This document shows positions 9,079 through 16,425 of a stretch of 35,995 nt of DNA, in pieces. Within the stretch, counting starts at the first letter, position 1; the number at the start of each line of letters is the position of its first letter. A program made the translations under genes and the position numbers. The notes below the pieces were generated by a model. It searched no databases. It was given only the letters and a program-made list of their open reading frames with translations, and had not been told where the DNA came from. This stretch comes from Brucella tritici (GTDB taxonomy: Bacteria > Pseudomonadota > Alphaproteobacteria > Rhizobiales > Rhizobiaceae): contig NZ_WBWA01000036.1 in NCBI RefSeq assembly GCF_008932295.1, positions 1 to 35,995 of the forward strand. Direction: 5' to 3'.

Positions 9079-9742
9079 TCGACCCGAAACCCTGCTCTTT
9101 CATCCAGAGCCTGCCGCCTTCGGACACTGCATCATAAACCGCGCCACCGAGGGCGGCTCCTATATTCGTATGCAAGCCCGCATATGAGGCCGCCGCCTCC
9201 ACCTGCCCGTGCGGAGCGGAAACCGCGATGCAGTCTGTTCCGGTCCCTGTTGCGGCTTTGCCGCCGACATCGAGGCCGAGTTCGATGATAGCGGCGGTGC
9301 GGGCCTCGGCAGCAATGGACATAGCCTCTATGTGGGCTGCGACCGACAATGGCTTATTGATGTGAACCAGAAGATTGATCGTTCCAACGGGCCTCTTCAT
9401 CTGCGCGAGTTCCCCCACCCTCCCCGCATTCGACAGGCCGACAGTGGCAAGGCAGGCGGCATGGGCTTCGCCGGAGCGCGATGTTGCAACATGGTGTTTC
9501 TGTACGCTGCGCGATGTCATCATCTGGACCGCTTCACCATACCCGGCTTCTGCCAGTCTCTCCTGCAACAAAAGCACCGGGTCCACATCCAGCGTCAGGT
9601 CGTCATTGCGCACCTCCAGCCAAGCGACCGAGCACGCGGAGACGAAACCCGGACGTGTCAGTGACCAGCTCAGAATGCTTTGCCGGTCTGGAAATTCAGC
9701 CGCGAGCACCGGGCCGGAACAATGGATCGTGAAAGGCAGCAT
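9035..9742 (-). CDS. cbiZ: adenosylcobinamide amidohydrolase, CbiZ family
   Basis: The product is about 235 residues. Recognisable CbiZ features are the N-terminal RPGFVSACSVAWLEVRND, the central MTSRSVQKHHVA followed by TVGLSNAGR, then GTINLLVHINKPLS, and the C-terminal GGKAATGTGTDCIAV and YAGLHTNIGAALGGAVYDAV. CbiZ enzymes cut the aminopropanol side chain from adenosylcobinamide to give adenosylcobyric acid, which lets a cell salvage incomplete corrinoids into B12. I place the start at ATG 9742; the frame is open to 9835, but that extension does not resemble the family. No B12 riboswitch box was found upstream, which is unusual if the gene is B12-regulated. Its last 44 bases overlap the end of the MFS gene on the other strand. 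Pairing with a transporter could hint at corrinoid precursor handling, but the MFS protein is not a known corrinoid carrier. Confidence 0.8.
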   Translation of the reverse strand: MLPFTIHCSGPVLAAEFPDRQSILSWSLTRPGFVSACSVAWLEVRNDDLTLDVDPVLLLQERLAEAGYGEAVQMMTSRSVQKHHVATSRSGEAHAACLATVGLSNAGRVGELAQMKRPVGTINLLVHINKPLSVAAHIEAMSIAAEARTAAIIELGLDVGGKAATGTGTDCIAVSAPHGQVEAAASYAGLHTNIGAALGGAVYDAVSEGGRLWMKEQGFGSIRPRLQPLSASGAG

Positions 9743-9954
9743 GAACCATCTATCGCAGATCGCTGCGGAGTTAGCGACCAGCGCCTTCCAGCCATCCACA
9801 GGACGGCTCTGACGACTGGGAAGTCGCGATACCAACGGCGCGGCGATAAAGCACGCCTTCGTGACTTGGCTGGGCTTTCACAAGCAGATATTCATCTGCG
9901 AATATTGTTTCGCGCGTCACGGAAACGGACAAGCGGTTTACTCTGGATTGCGAC

Positions 9955-10131
9955 ATGATCAACGATCTCACCGATGAGATATTCTGGATATTCACCATCG
10001 GGTGCTGCATCCTTTTCATCATGCGCCTTCTTTCGCCTCCCCCGCGTCATAAGGTCGATCAGGCGCAAGACCTGAACACATTGCACCCTCGCCGCCGTTC
10101 ACGCCGTCGCCGCTTTCAGGCACTGGACTGA
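9955..10131 (+). CDS. possible 58-aa single-span membrane peptide
   Basis: ATG 9955 opens a frame of 58 codons with a clear layout: a short acidic N-terminus (MINDLTDE), one hydrophobic helix (IFWIFTIGCCILFIMRLL, residues 9-26) and a strongly basic tail (RRRSRRRR near the end). This arrangement is typical of small inner-membrane proteins with the tail in the cytoplasm. No good ribosome binding site is visible, and the opposite strand is open over part of it, so it may be chance. Confidence 0.25.
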   Translation: MINDLTDEIFWIFTIGCCILFIMRLLSPPPRHKVDQAQDLNTLHPRRRSRRRRFQALD

Positions 10132-10356
10132 CACCAGACCTGGCGGCCGCATCAAGCTTCAAAGCGCTTACCTTTCACAAGTCCTATAGCGTTAGCCTCA
10201 ATTGCCGTTAAGAAGCGTCAATGTCAGTAGCCATGTAATCCGTGACATCCGTTGAAAGGGCTGCGGAACAATCCGCTCCGGGCTGGTTTTGGCTTTCGGA
10301 ACATTTTCCGGCATAAACTGGATGGCTTGATCCCCTTGAGTTTCATGAACGATACG

Positions 10357-10379
10357 AAACCTAAACAGCAGTTTGGTTT
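10357..10379 (-). terminator. weak hairpin after repC
   Basis: AAACCTAAAC and GTTTGGTTT form a nine-pair stem with one bulge and an AGCA loop, 25-47 bp past the repC stop. There is no strong U run on the repC strand, so the terminator role is tentative. Confidence 0.3.
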
Positions 10380-10403
10380 TGTCATGCTGACTGGGCTTTA
10401 TGG

Positions 10404-11585
10404 TTAACGATTTTGCCCATTCAGAGCAGCCATAAGCATCGGTCTGATCGAGAATGAGCCATTGGCAGCCTTTTCCGTCAGAATTCGCAAATAACCGCCA
10501 GCGGACTGAATTTGCTCATAACGCTGCAGGATATAAGCGATTACGATGGATGCATTATGCGTTCCTAGCGTCTTCTTTGCGAGATCGTAGAGCTTTCCAT
10601 CAATGCCGAGGAAGGCGCGTACTTTCTCTGCTGTATTGGCCAAATCCTGCCAATGTCGGATGGAGGATAGGGCATAGGCTGTGATCTCTGGACAGGAGCG
10701 AAGCACCATATCGAGTGAAACCGTGGGTTCAACTGGAGCATTGGCGATTTCATTTACGCGCTGGTCGATAAATTCAGGCGTTGCCTTTTCAAGATGGGAA
10801 TCTGGATTCGATTCAATTTGCTGCCGCTCATTTTGAGATTCATTGGCGCGCAAATTTTGAACATTTTCATGAAGTTTCAATGCGTTAACGATCTCCGCAC
10901 GAATGCGCTGCATGGATTCGACCAGAGCTGCCAATTCTTCATGCTCTGCACGACGCGGAATGCTGTCGACGATCAGACGAAAACGACGATGGATGTCCTG
11001 CCAATTGCCGGCAAGCTTCTCCTGAGCGGCGAATTCAACAAGCTTGGTGATATCACGGCGCAACAAGGTCAGGCGTTCGCGCATTTCACGCAAGGCCGTC
11101 TTTTCCGCCCTCACCTGCTCTGCAGCCGCTTCCAGTTCACAGGCACGTGCCAGCAGCGGCGTCAGTGAAAAGCCGAATGCAATCTGCACGTCTCCACCCT
11201 TGGCGCGACGGGCATAGCGCTTGCCATTCGGGCTGTCCTGTCGAAGGATGAAACCGGCATCGACCAGCGCTGCCAGATGACGGCGCAGGGTTGCATCGGC
11301 CATGCCATGGGCGCGCAATGCCAGTTGCTTGTTGGACGGGAACACAATCAGGCTGCTCTGCGCATTCAGTTCCGTTTCCGGATAGAATGATAAAAGCGCC
11401 GAAAGAACCGCCAGAGAACGATCATTCAAGCCGAAATGCGTCTTCGCTTCACACAGCCAGCGATGCAGTTGCCATTTATCGGCAACCGCTCCCGGTGCGA
11501 TCTGCTGTGTGTTCTGTTGACTTGCCAACAAGGCAAGCGTCATCCTTCGACTGCCAAACGGCGTCGAGGCCAATTGAATCTCCAT
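10404..11585 (-). CDS. repC: replication initiator RepC
   Basis: The 393-residue product starts with the family N-terminus STPFGSRRMTLALLASQ, then KWQLHRWLCEAK, LAVLSALLSFYPETEL, and a winged-helix-like region (SNKQLALRAHGMADATLRRHLAALVDAGFILRQDSPNGKRYARR, roughly residues 104-150). A coiled-coil-like stretch follows (residues 165-260), and then the C-terminal domain near residues 285-390. In repABC replicons RepC binds and opens an origin that lies inside its own coding sequence. The start is ATG 11585, preceded by AAGGTGAAAGAAA. It is the last gene of repABC and is separated from repB by a 353-bp gap that holds the antisense RNA and a palindromic repeat. Length and layout are normal, so the replicon should be functional. 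Confidence 0.97.
   Translation of the reverse strand: MEIQLASTPFGSRRMTLALLASQQNTQQIAPGAVADKWQLHRWLCEAKTHFGLNDRSLAVLSALLSFYPETELNAQSSLIVFPSNKQLALRAHGMADATLRRHLAALVDAGFILRQDSPNGKRYARRAKGGDVQIAFGFSLTPLLARACELEAAAEQVRAEKTALREMRERLTLLRRDITKLVEFAAQEKLAGNWQDIHRRFRLIVDSIPRRAEHEELAALVESMQRIRAEIVNALKLHENVQNLRANESQNERQQIESNPDSHLEKATPEFIDQRVNEIANAPVEPTVSLDMVLRSCPEITAYALSSIRHWQDLANTAEKVRAFLGIDGKLYDLAKKTLGTHNASIVIAYILQRYEQIQSAGGYLRILTEKAANGSFSIRPMLMAALNGQNR
10795..10895. other. candidate oriV within repC
   Basis: This is the most AT-rich part of repC (TCATTTTGAGATTCATTGG followed by AAATTTTGAACATTTTCATG). In the protein it encodes a low-complexity, N/Q/E-rich linker (about residues 230-263). In repABC plasmids the origin maps to an AT-rich stretch in the middle of repC. 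The placement here is inference from that rule and from composition. Confidence 0.4.
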
Positions 11586-11644
11586 TTTCTTTCACCTTCC
11601 ACAAGGCAAAAGAAATCCACCCGCCAAAATGACGCTAATTACAC

Positions 11645-11673
11645 TTGACAGTGATTCGTGGATTTGCGATTCT
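11645..11673 (+). promoter_or_regulatory. promoter of the antisense RNA
   Basis: A consensus -35 TTGACA (11645-11650), a 17-base spacer and -10 GATTCT (11668-11673), reading opposite to repC. Expected start is about 11680. Confidence 0.7.
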
Positions 11674-11679
11674 CTAGCT

Positions 11680-11734
11680 GCTAAACCAATGAGAAGGGCT
11701 TCCACACGGCGACGTTTGGGGGCCTTTTTCTTTT
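11680..11734 (+). ncRNA. incA: ctRNA, antisense regulator of repC
   Basis: A transcript of about 55 nt is predicted from the promoter to the T run at 11725-11734, on the strand opposite to repABC and between repB and repC. That is the position, polarity and size known for the counter-transcribed RNA of repABC replicons. In that family it pairs with the repC leader, causes early termination or hides the repC start, and sets copy number and incompatibility. The RNA ends in a GC-rich hairpin (11697-11724). No other transcript is needed to explain this promoter-terminator pair. Confidence 0.8.
11697..11734 (+). terminator. rho-independent terminator of the ctRNA
   Basis: Stem GGCTTCCACAC (11697-11707) pairs with GTTTGGGGGCC (11714-11724) around the loop GGCGAC, with one mismatch and two G-U pairs. 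It is followed by TTTTTCTTTT. The hairpin is probably also the loop that contacts the repC leader. Confidence 0.75.
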
Positions 11735-11792
11735 GCTGTCTCGTTCCTCTTCCTGAACAGTTTCGACGCAAACACACTTACTATTGAACGCT

Positions 11793-11895
11793 AGAGCATT
11801 TCCTTTTTGTTTGAACGCCTAGGAAATGCTCTATTTCTTTGTCTTACGCATGTCTTTACCCCGAAACCGGTTCCCACTTTCGGGAGACATGCTCT
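11793..11895. repeat. 103-bp palindromic intergenic repeat, Bru-RS type
   Basis: The outer arms are AGAGCATTTCC...GGAAATGCTCT, followed by GCATGTCTTTACCCCGAAACCG and TTCCCACTTTCGGGAGACATGCTCT-like sequence, which forms further nested stems. Outer ends and length (103 bp) match what I recall of the Bru-RS1/RS2 repeats scattered through Brucella and Ochrobactrum genomes. It sits between the ctRNA and the repB stop codon, inside the repABC transcription unit, so it must be transcribed as structured RNA in the repB-repC leader. Confidence 0.8.
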
Positions 11896-11938
11896 ACACA
11901 ATCGAACCGCAGCAACCGCCGCTATTCGTTACGCTTAC

Positions 11939-12925
11939 TTACTTCTCCTCGCTCTGGAACGACGCATAAAGCTCATCCAGATTACGAGAAAGCCAATCGG
12001 CAAAACGAGGCCCGTTGGCTGCACTGAGCGCCAATGTAGCCGATTTGCCATTCTGTTTGATAACTGCGCTGACGGATTTATCTGAAGCCGTCCAACTGGT
12101 GCCGGGACGCAGAGCCGCTTTGGTAACAGGCTTCTTCTGCTTGCCGCCTTTCAGATAGCCGTAAAGCTGCTCGAAACGATCAACGGACGACGCATTTTCA
12201 AACGCCGATGTCACCAGGAACTCTTCCGCGGCGTCCTTTTTGCCCGGAATTTCGATCAGCTTGCGCAGTTCCAGCCAGCGGTCACGACCAATGCCTTTTG
12301 CCGGACCGACAGCAAGAAGAATATGTTCCGGAATAGCCTTCGGGATGGTCAGCATCTTCGACAGGGTCTGGTAATCGACCGTCAATGCAGCCTGTATGGC
12401 CTCGCGCTCAAAGCCAAGCGCTTCCAGACGCGCGGCAAAGAAAACACGCTCAATGAAGCTCAGATTGGCACGTGCGGAGTTTTCCTGACCCTGGCTCAGG
12501 ATATGTTCCAGATCGGCGAGGGGCTTGATAACCGCCTTGACCTTGATGCCAAGTTCCCGAGCCACCCGAGCGCGCCGATGACCGAAAACGATCATATAGC
12601 GGTCGCTGGTCTCAGGATGCGGACGCACGAGAATAGGGCTGTCCTGACCACGCTCGCGAATGGCTTCCAGAAGCTCCCGATATTCGTCGTCATTGGTTTC
12701 AGGCAGACGATCCGCAACAAAGGAGACATCCAGATTGCCAGGATCAAGCTCAACAATGGCTTCGCCATCGAGCTTCTGCGCAGCCTGCTTTGCCAGTTCG
12801 TCAATCGAAGCTGACAGAGACTTGGCGGCACCGAACCGGCGCGATACGTTTTCAACCGGCTGAGAGGCCTGCTCAGCCGCCGGTTCGTCCCGCATAACGC
12901 TTTCGAATATGTTCTTTCTCGCCAT
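11939..12925 (-). CDS. repB: partition protein RepB (ParB family)
   Basis: The product is about 328 residues and begins MARKNIFESVM. The ParB/nuclease-like domain (about residues 50-155) holds ELDPGNLDVSFVADRLPE, the GQDSPILVRPHPE strand and the signature FGHRRARVARELG; the region QGQENSARANLSFIERVFFAARLEALG follows. Next comes a helix-turn-helix (AALTVDYQTLSKMLTIPKAIPEHIL, about residues 180-205), and the C-terminal part should dimerise. I prefer ATG 12925 to ATG 12931 because GAGGA lies seven bases before it but only one base before the upstream ATG. RepB binds parS sites and works with RepA to segregate the replicon. The 64-bp gap to repA holds one candidate parS site. Confidence 0.96.
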   Translation of the reverse strand: MARKNIFESVMRDEPAAEQASQPVENVSRRFGAAKSLSASIDELAKQAAQKLDGEAIVELDPGNLDVSFVADRLPETNDDEYRELLEAIRERGQDSPILVRPHPETSDRYMIVFGHRRARVARELGIKVKAVIKPLADLEHILSQGQENSARANLSFIERVFFAARLEALGFEREAIQAALTVDYQTLSKMLTIPKAIPEHILLAVGPAKGIGRDRWLELRKLIEIPGKKDAAEEFLVTSAFENASSVDRFEQLYGYLKGGKQKKPVTKAALRPGTSWTASDKSVSAVIKQNGKSATLALSAANGPRFADWLSRNLDELYASFQSEEK

Positions 12926-12976
12926 TCTCATGTCCTCAAACCGGTCAGAGACCTGATTTTATTCAATATTCGCCGC

Positions 12977-12993
12977 TTTAGACGGCAGTCTAA
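12977..12993. promoter_or_regulatory. candidate parS-type palindrome 1 (repA/repB junction)
   Basis: TTAGACGGCAGTCTAA (12978-12993) has perfect six-base arms TTAGAC/GTCTAA around a central GGCA, so it is a 16-mer centred on GC. This is the same architecture as known repABC parS sites (GTTNNNNGCNNNNAAC), but with different arms. It overlaps the repA stop codon. The same 16 bases TTTAGACGGCAGTCTA recur upstream of repA at 14376. Confidence 0.6.
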
Positions 12994-14186
12994 CGCCCCC
13001 ATGCCTCGTGAATGAGGCCGCGAATCTCGGCATTGACCGCTTCCATGGCTTCCATGGCGCGATCATAAGTACCGCGATTCATTGATGAACGCTCAACCTC
13101 GTAAAGCGTCTGCTTGGTCAGGCCAGCATCCGAAATCGCTGTCGACTTCAGCATCTGGTGCTTCAGCATGTGCGAGGCGAGCATGCTCTGCATGAAGCCG
13201 ACCATCTGTGCCTGGGGAACGTCGGTCGGCTCGTAACGGGTGATCAGATAGCGGAACCAGTCAAGCTGCACCGCGCCACCTGCCTGACGAACGGTCTTCA
13301 GAATGTCGCCGAGCATCAGGAGGAATTGCGACATCGACATGAGATCGAGCATCTGCGGATGAACGGTAATCAGAACGGAAGTTGCGGCAGAGAGTGCCGT
13401 CAGCGTCAGATAGCCAAGCTGGGGAGGGCAGTCGATGACGACCACATCATAGTCACCATCCACGTCTGAGAGAGCCCGCGCGATACGGTTCCAGAAAGTC
13501 TTGCCCTCGCCGCCATTCTGCATGGCAAGCGGCGTGTCATATTCATATTCCTGAAGCTCCAGCATGGCCGGAATAATATCGAGGCCGGGGAAATTCGTCC
13601 GCCGAATGACTTCACGGATAGACTTCCTTTCGGCATCGTAACGAATGGCTTCGTAGAGTGACGGAAATTCGTCGAGTTCCGGCTGAATGCCGTGCAAGGC
13701 CGAGAGCGAAGCCTGCGGATCGAGATCGATTGCAAGCACGCGGTGACCGGTCAGGGCCATATGCTGCGCCAGATGCGCAGCCGTGGTGGTCTTGCCAGAG
13801 CCGCCCTTGAAGTTGACGACGCCGATGACCTGAAGTTTTTCATTGCCGCGGCGATGCGGAACATAACGCTTCACCTCGGCACGACCATTCTGGTCAAGCC
13901 ACTGACGAAGTTCCTGAATCTGTTCGACGCTATAAGCGCGACGACCGCCTGTCAGAATGGTCGGCTCGACACCTTTGCCTTCCAGGTGCAATTTCTTGAG
14001 ATTGCTGGGAGAGACGCCAAGGAAATATGCAGCCTCGGCCATCGAAAACTGGCGCAGCATATTCTTGCGTGCATCCGGCGGAAAGTTTTCGTGACGCAGC
14101 AGATTGAGCTTGCGAGAAATCTCGCGCCCTTGCGATAGTATCATGTCGTCAAACGACAAAGCTGCTGCTGGATTTGCGATATTCAT
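12990..14186 (-). CDS. repA: partition ATPase RepA (ParA family)
   Basis: The 398-residue product has an N-terminal winged-HTH region typical of RepA (FSMAEAAYFLGVSPSNLKKLHLEGKG, about residues 46-72, with RRAYSVEQIQELRQWL). The ParA ATPase domain starts near residue 118: deviant Walker A KGGSGKTTTA (about 127-136), switch region LDPQASLSALHG, Walker A' strand VVVIDCPPQLGYLTL (about 247-262). In repABC systems RepA moves RepB-parS complexes and, with RepB, represses the operon. The start is ATG 14186 with only a weak ribosome binding site. The stop codon lies inside a candidate parS palindrome. Gene order repA-repB-repC is standard. Confidence 0.97.
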   Translation of the reverse strand: MNIANPAAALSFDDMILSQGREISRKLNLLRHENFPPDARKNMLRQFSMAEAAYFLGVSPSNLKKLHLEGKGVEPTILTGGRRAYSVEQIQELRQWLDQNGRAEVKRYVPHRRGNEKLQVIGVVNFKGGSGKTTTAAHLAQHMALTGHRVLAIDLDPQASLSALHGIQPELDEFPSLYEAIRYDAERKSIREVIRRTNFPGLDIIPAMLELQEYEYDTPLAMQNGGEGKTFWNRIARALSDVDGDYDVVVIDCPPQLGYLTLTALSAATSVLITVHPQMLDLMSMSQFLLMLGDILKTVRQAGGAVQLDWFRYLITRYEPTDVPQAQMVGFMQSMLASHMLKHQMLKSTAISDAGLTKQTLYEVERSSMNRGTYDRAMEAMEAVNAEIRGLIHEAWGR

Positions 14187-14203
14187 TTACTTGAGGTCCC
14201 TAG

Positions 14204-14286
14204 TGACGGCATTGGAACTGATACCGCCTAAATACCGTCATTATGTCCGATTCTTATTCTATCGCAAGAGGCAGCCGAATTAACAA
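14204..14286 (-). promoter_or_regulatory. probable repABC promoter and operator
   Basis: On the minus strand, -35 TTGTTA (14286-14281), a 17-base spacer and -10 GATAGA (14263-14258) precede repA by about 70 bases. Between promoter and start is an inverted repeat TGACGG/CCGTCA (14204-14209 and 14235-14240), a plausible RepA or RepA/RepB operator. Confidence 0.45.
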
Positions 14287-14375
14287 AGAGTTAGCGCCGG
14301 GATTGAAATTAAACAAAATTTTATCGATTCGGCTGAAATGTCTTTATCTAATTGTTTTTTATGCATTTTATCGAT

Positions 14376-14391
14376 TTTAGACGGCAGTCTA
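14376..14391. promoter_or_regulatory. candidate parS-type palindrome 2 (upstream of repA)
   Basis: TTTAGACGGCAGTCTA is identical over 16 bases to the copy at the repA/repB junction. A half site, TGCCGTCT, follows at 14403-14410. The surrounding 14270-14400 is strongly AT-rich. Two identical copies bracketing repA suggest sites bound by RepB. Confidence 0.6.
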
Positions 14392-15517
14392 TAAAGCAAT
14401 GATGCCGTCTTTCTCTAAATCTCAACCCGGAAGAGTCCGTTTCCACACGAGAATATAGCTGTTTTATCTGCGAAAGAAGGGTTTAACCGATTCTCTGATG
14501 GTGCTGTGTCGCAGCTATCATTCCGAAGCCGAAATGATGGCTGCCGTTGCCTGAATTTGAAAGGATGAGTCTCCGGATTTCTGGCCAATGGTTTGATGGC
14601 GAGATTGGCCGGGCGCTGGTCCGCCGAATGCGTGCCCGGCTCTGGCTGGATAAGGGTTCAAGTTCCCGGCCCGCTATCATCTGCGTTATGATACGGGGCT
14701 GATATCCGCTTCGGGTCGCCTGATAAGCCGGCTGGCACCGAAGGCGGCATGGCTTCAGCAAAACTTCGGCAGAGCCAGAATTGAAGTGCTTCTTTCATCC
14801 AATTGATTGCCGGAAAGATATGTGAGGGGCCTCGTACGACCGACGGCGCCAGAAATTATTCTCGTGACCAAACTGTGGAGGCTTGGGAAGAGCGCCAGGA
14901 AGTGGGCGCATTTTCTCTTTGGGGATAAAAAGAGGAGAGGGCCGTCCGGCGCGGTTCCGTTTCGGCTGCGGAGCTCTTTTGCTTTGCGGTAAAGATACTC
15001 AAGGCTTGGATAAATGCACGGCGAGCCTGATTGATTTTTTCGGTGATGTCTTTCCGAGGGTAGATTTCTTAACCAAATCAGGGTAGCGTTAGGACATGGA
15101 AATGGTGTGGCCCGCATCTTCAGGGCAGGTCGAACACCGACGCCATATACTCCTCCCAGAATTAGAATTTTGACCGTCACCCTGACGAAATCTAAAGTCG
15201 ATTTGACTTTAGTATGCTGGGTATGAAGCATATTTTTCAATATAATAGCTGAGCCGGAATATATGGACGTCGGGAGCGCGCTGCTCTCGATCGAATGCCG
15301 GGTTCCCCATATGGACGCTTTGCAGTTTGGGGCCGGAAGCGCTCCGTGGCATCGGCTCAAAAATCAGGGTCGAGTTCCGGAAAGCGCGATGTATAGATTC
15401 AATAAACTGGAACGACCTTTGTGCCTCCAGTTGGACGCGTGGCGCTCCGGCGGTCTGCTTCCGACATTTGCATCCCCGGATATGAGCGCAAAGCAAATGT
15501 CGGAATCAAAAAGACCA
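14392..15517. other. gene-poor stretch between repA and the LuxR gene
   Basis: Frames exist on both strands but none has a recognisable domain or a convincing ribosome binding site with gene-like composition. A 45-codon frame at 14565-14702 (+) has GAAAGG before its ATG but resembles nothing I know. I looked for tRNA folds near 14640-14690, where GGTTCAAGT occurs, and found no acceptor stem. A perfect hairpin CTAAAGTC/GACTTTAG (15192-15199 and 15205-15212, 5-base loop) is the only clear structure. Confidence 0.5.
15192..15212. repeat. short perfect inverted repeat
   Basis: CTAAAGTC and GACTTTAG are separated by five bases, about 300 bp beyond the LuxR stop. It could be an operator or a weak terminator; no T run follows on either strand. 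Confidence 0.4.
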
Positions 15518-16306
15518 CTAGTAATCCGATTGAGCCATTGCGCCGATAAATCGCGAGAACAATTCTCCTTGCGAATTGATATGGAGTTTGCCGTATATGT
15601 TGCGTCGATGGATGCGCACGGTTCCGCATGATATTCCTAAAGCACGTGCCGTCGCTTCGGCTGAATAGCCCTTCAAAATGTATTCTGTTACCTCCACCTC
15701 ACGGGCGGTTAAAATCTGACGCCCCAGATCGCAAAATGCATGCTGGATGATCTTTGAAAGATTATCTGTTTCCGTTGGCTGCGGGGCCTGGGTGAATTGC
15801 TTTGGCAAATCTGCCCAATTGTGCCGTCCGACCGCACCGATGAATGGAACCAGTTCCCCAAGCTTGCGAAACTCATGTGCCGAAAATGGCTTCGAGGTTC
15901 GCATGGCGGAAATGACGATACCGACATTTGGCTCAATATTGAGCATGAACCCGATCTCTTCGGCCAGTTCCGTCTGGACATAGTAGTTGCGGAAATATTC
16001 TCCCTGATAGAAACGGTCGGGCGCCATATCCCGCAGTCGCACGAGGCGGGGATCACCGGTCCGGGACGATTGCAGGTAAAATGGATCGAGGAGATAAGGC
16101 CCTTCCTGATAGTCCTCGACCATGACCTTGTGTTTCCATACGGGGAATTCTGAATGCAGGGCGATGGGACGCCGGTTGCCGCAATATGCAAAGGTGACTG
16201 TATGCTCGAAGGGCACGACCGTGCGGATCGCTTCGATCAGCGCCGCCGCAAATTGCGGTTGGTGCAACGCATCGATGACCCGTGCAGAGGCCAGCGTCCA
16301 GTTCAT
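15518..16306 (-). CDS. LuxR-family transcriptional regulator
   Basis: The 262-residue product has an N-terminal sensor half that I cannot assign to a named ligand domain (residues 1-180; LALHSEFPVWKH-type and YYVQTELAEEIGFMLNIEP motifs). The C-terminal LuxR helix-turn-helix is LTAREVEVTEYILKGYSAEATARALGIS followed by VRIHRRNIYGKL, about residues 198-250. I chose ATG 16306 because GGAG precedes it by seven bases; the 13 extra codons upstream lack support. It is divergent from the polyamine-type ABC operon starting 119 bp away, so it probably controls that operon, perhaps in response to the imported compound. No LuxI-type synthase is in the window, so if it senses a signal molecule it is an orphan. 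Confidence 0.88.
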   Translation of the reverse strand: MNWTLASARVIDALHQPQFAAALIEAIRTVVPFEHTVTFAYCGNRRPIALHSEFPVWKHKVMVEDYQEGPYLLDPFYLQSSRTGDPRLVRLRDMAPDRFYQGEYFRNYYVQTELAEEIGFMLNIEPNVGIVISAMRTSKPFSAHEFRKLGELVPFIGAVGRHNWADLPKQFTQAPQPTETDNLSKIIQHAFCDLGRQILTAREVEVTEYILKGYSAEATARALGISCGTVRIHRRNIYGKLHINSQGELFSRFIGAMAQSDY

Positions 16307-16425
16307 CAGGAATCTCCGTCTATATGCCTTTTGTGATATATACACATATCGAGTATTTTTATATGTTTTTTCAAAAATAAGGGATATGCCGCTGCAGGCA
16401 AAGCTCTCTAGGGGAATATATTTTG

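Larger units (their letters stand above)
9743..10403. other. gene-poor stretch downstream of repC
   Basis: There is no convincing long gene here. Several overlapping short frames exist on both strands; only the 58-codon frame at 9955 has any protein-like character. A small inverted repeat (CAGATATTCATCTG, 9893-9906) lies upstream of it. Near repC there is a weak hairpin (10357-10379). Confidence 0.5.

Noticed and set aside
9743..10200. B12 riboswitch upstream of cbiZ
   Set aside because: No B12-box-like sequence was found on the cbiZ strand, so regulation by a riboswitch is not supported.
14640..14700. tRNA-like T-arm (GGTTCAAGT)
   Set aside because: The flanking bases do not form the T stem, and no acceptor stem or anticodon arm can be drawn around it.
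14565..14702. 45-codon plus-strand frame with GAAAGG before ATG
   Set aside because: No resemblance to known proteins and no conservation evidence; mentioned only in the description of the gene-poor stretch.
14755..15360. 201-codon minus-strand frame
   Set aside because: No domain, poor ribosome binding site and low-complexity composition; the opposite strand is open too. Treated as chance.
15263..15631. 122-codon plus-strand frame
   Set aside because: It overlaps the well-supported LuxR gene end and has no recognisable motif.
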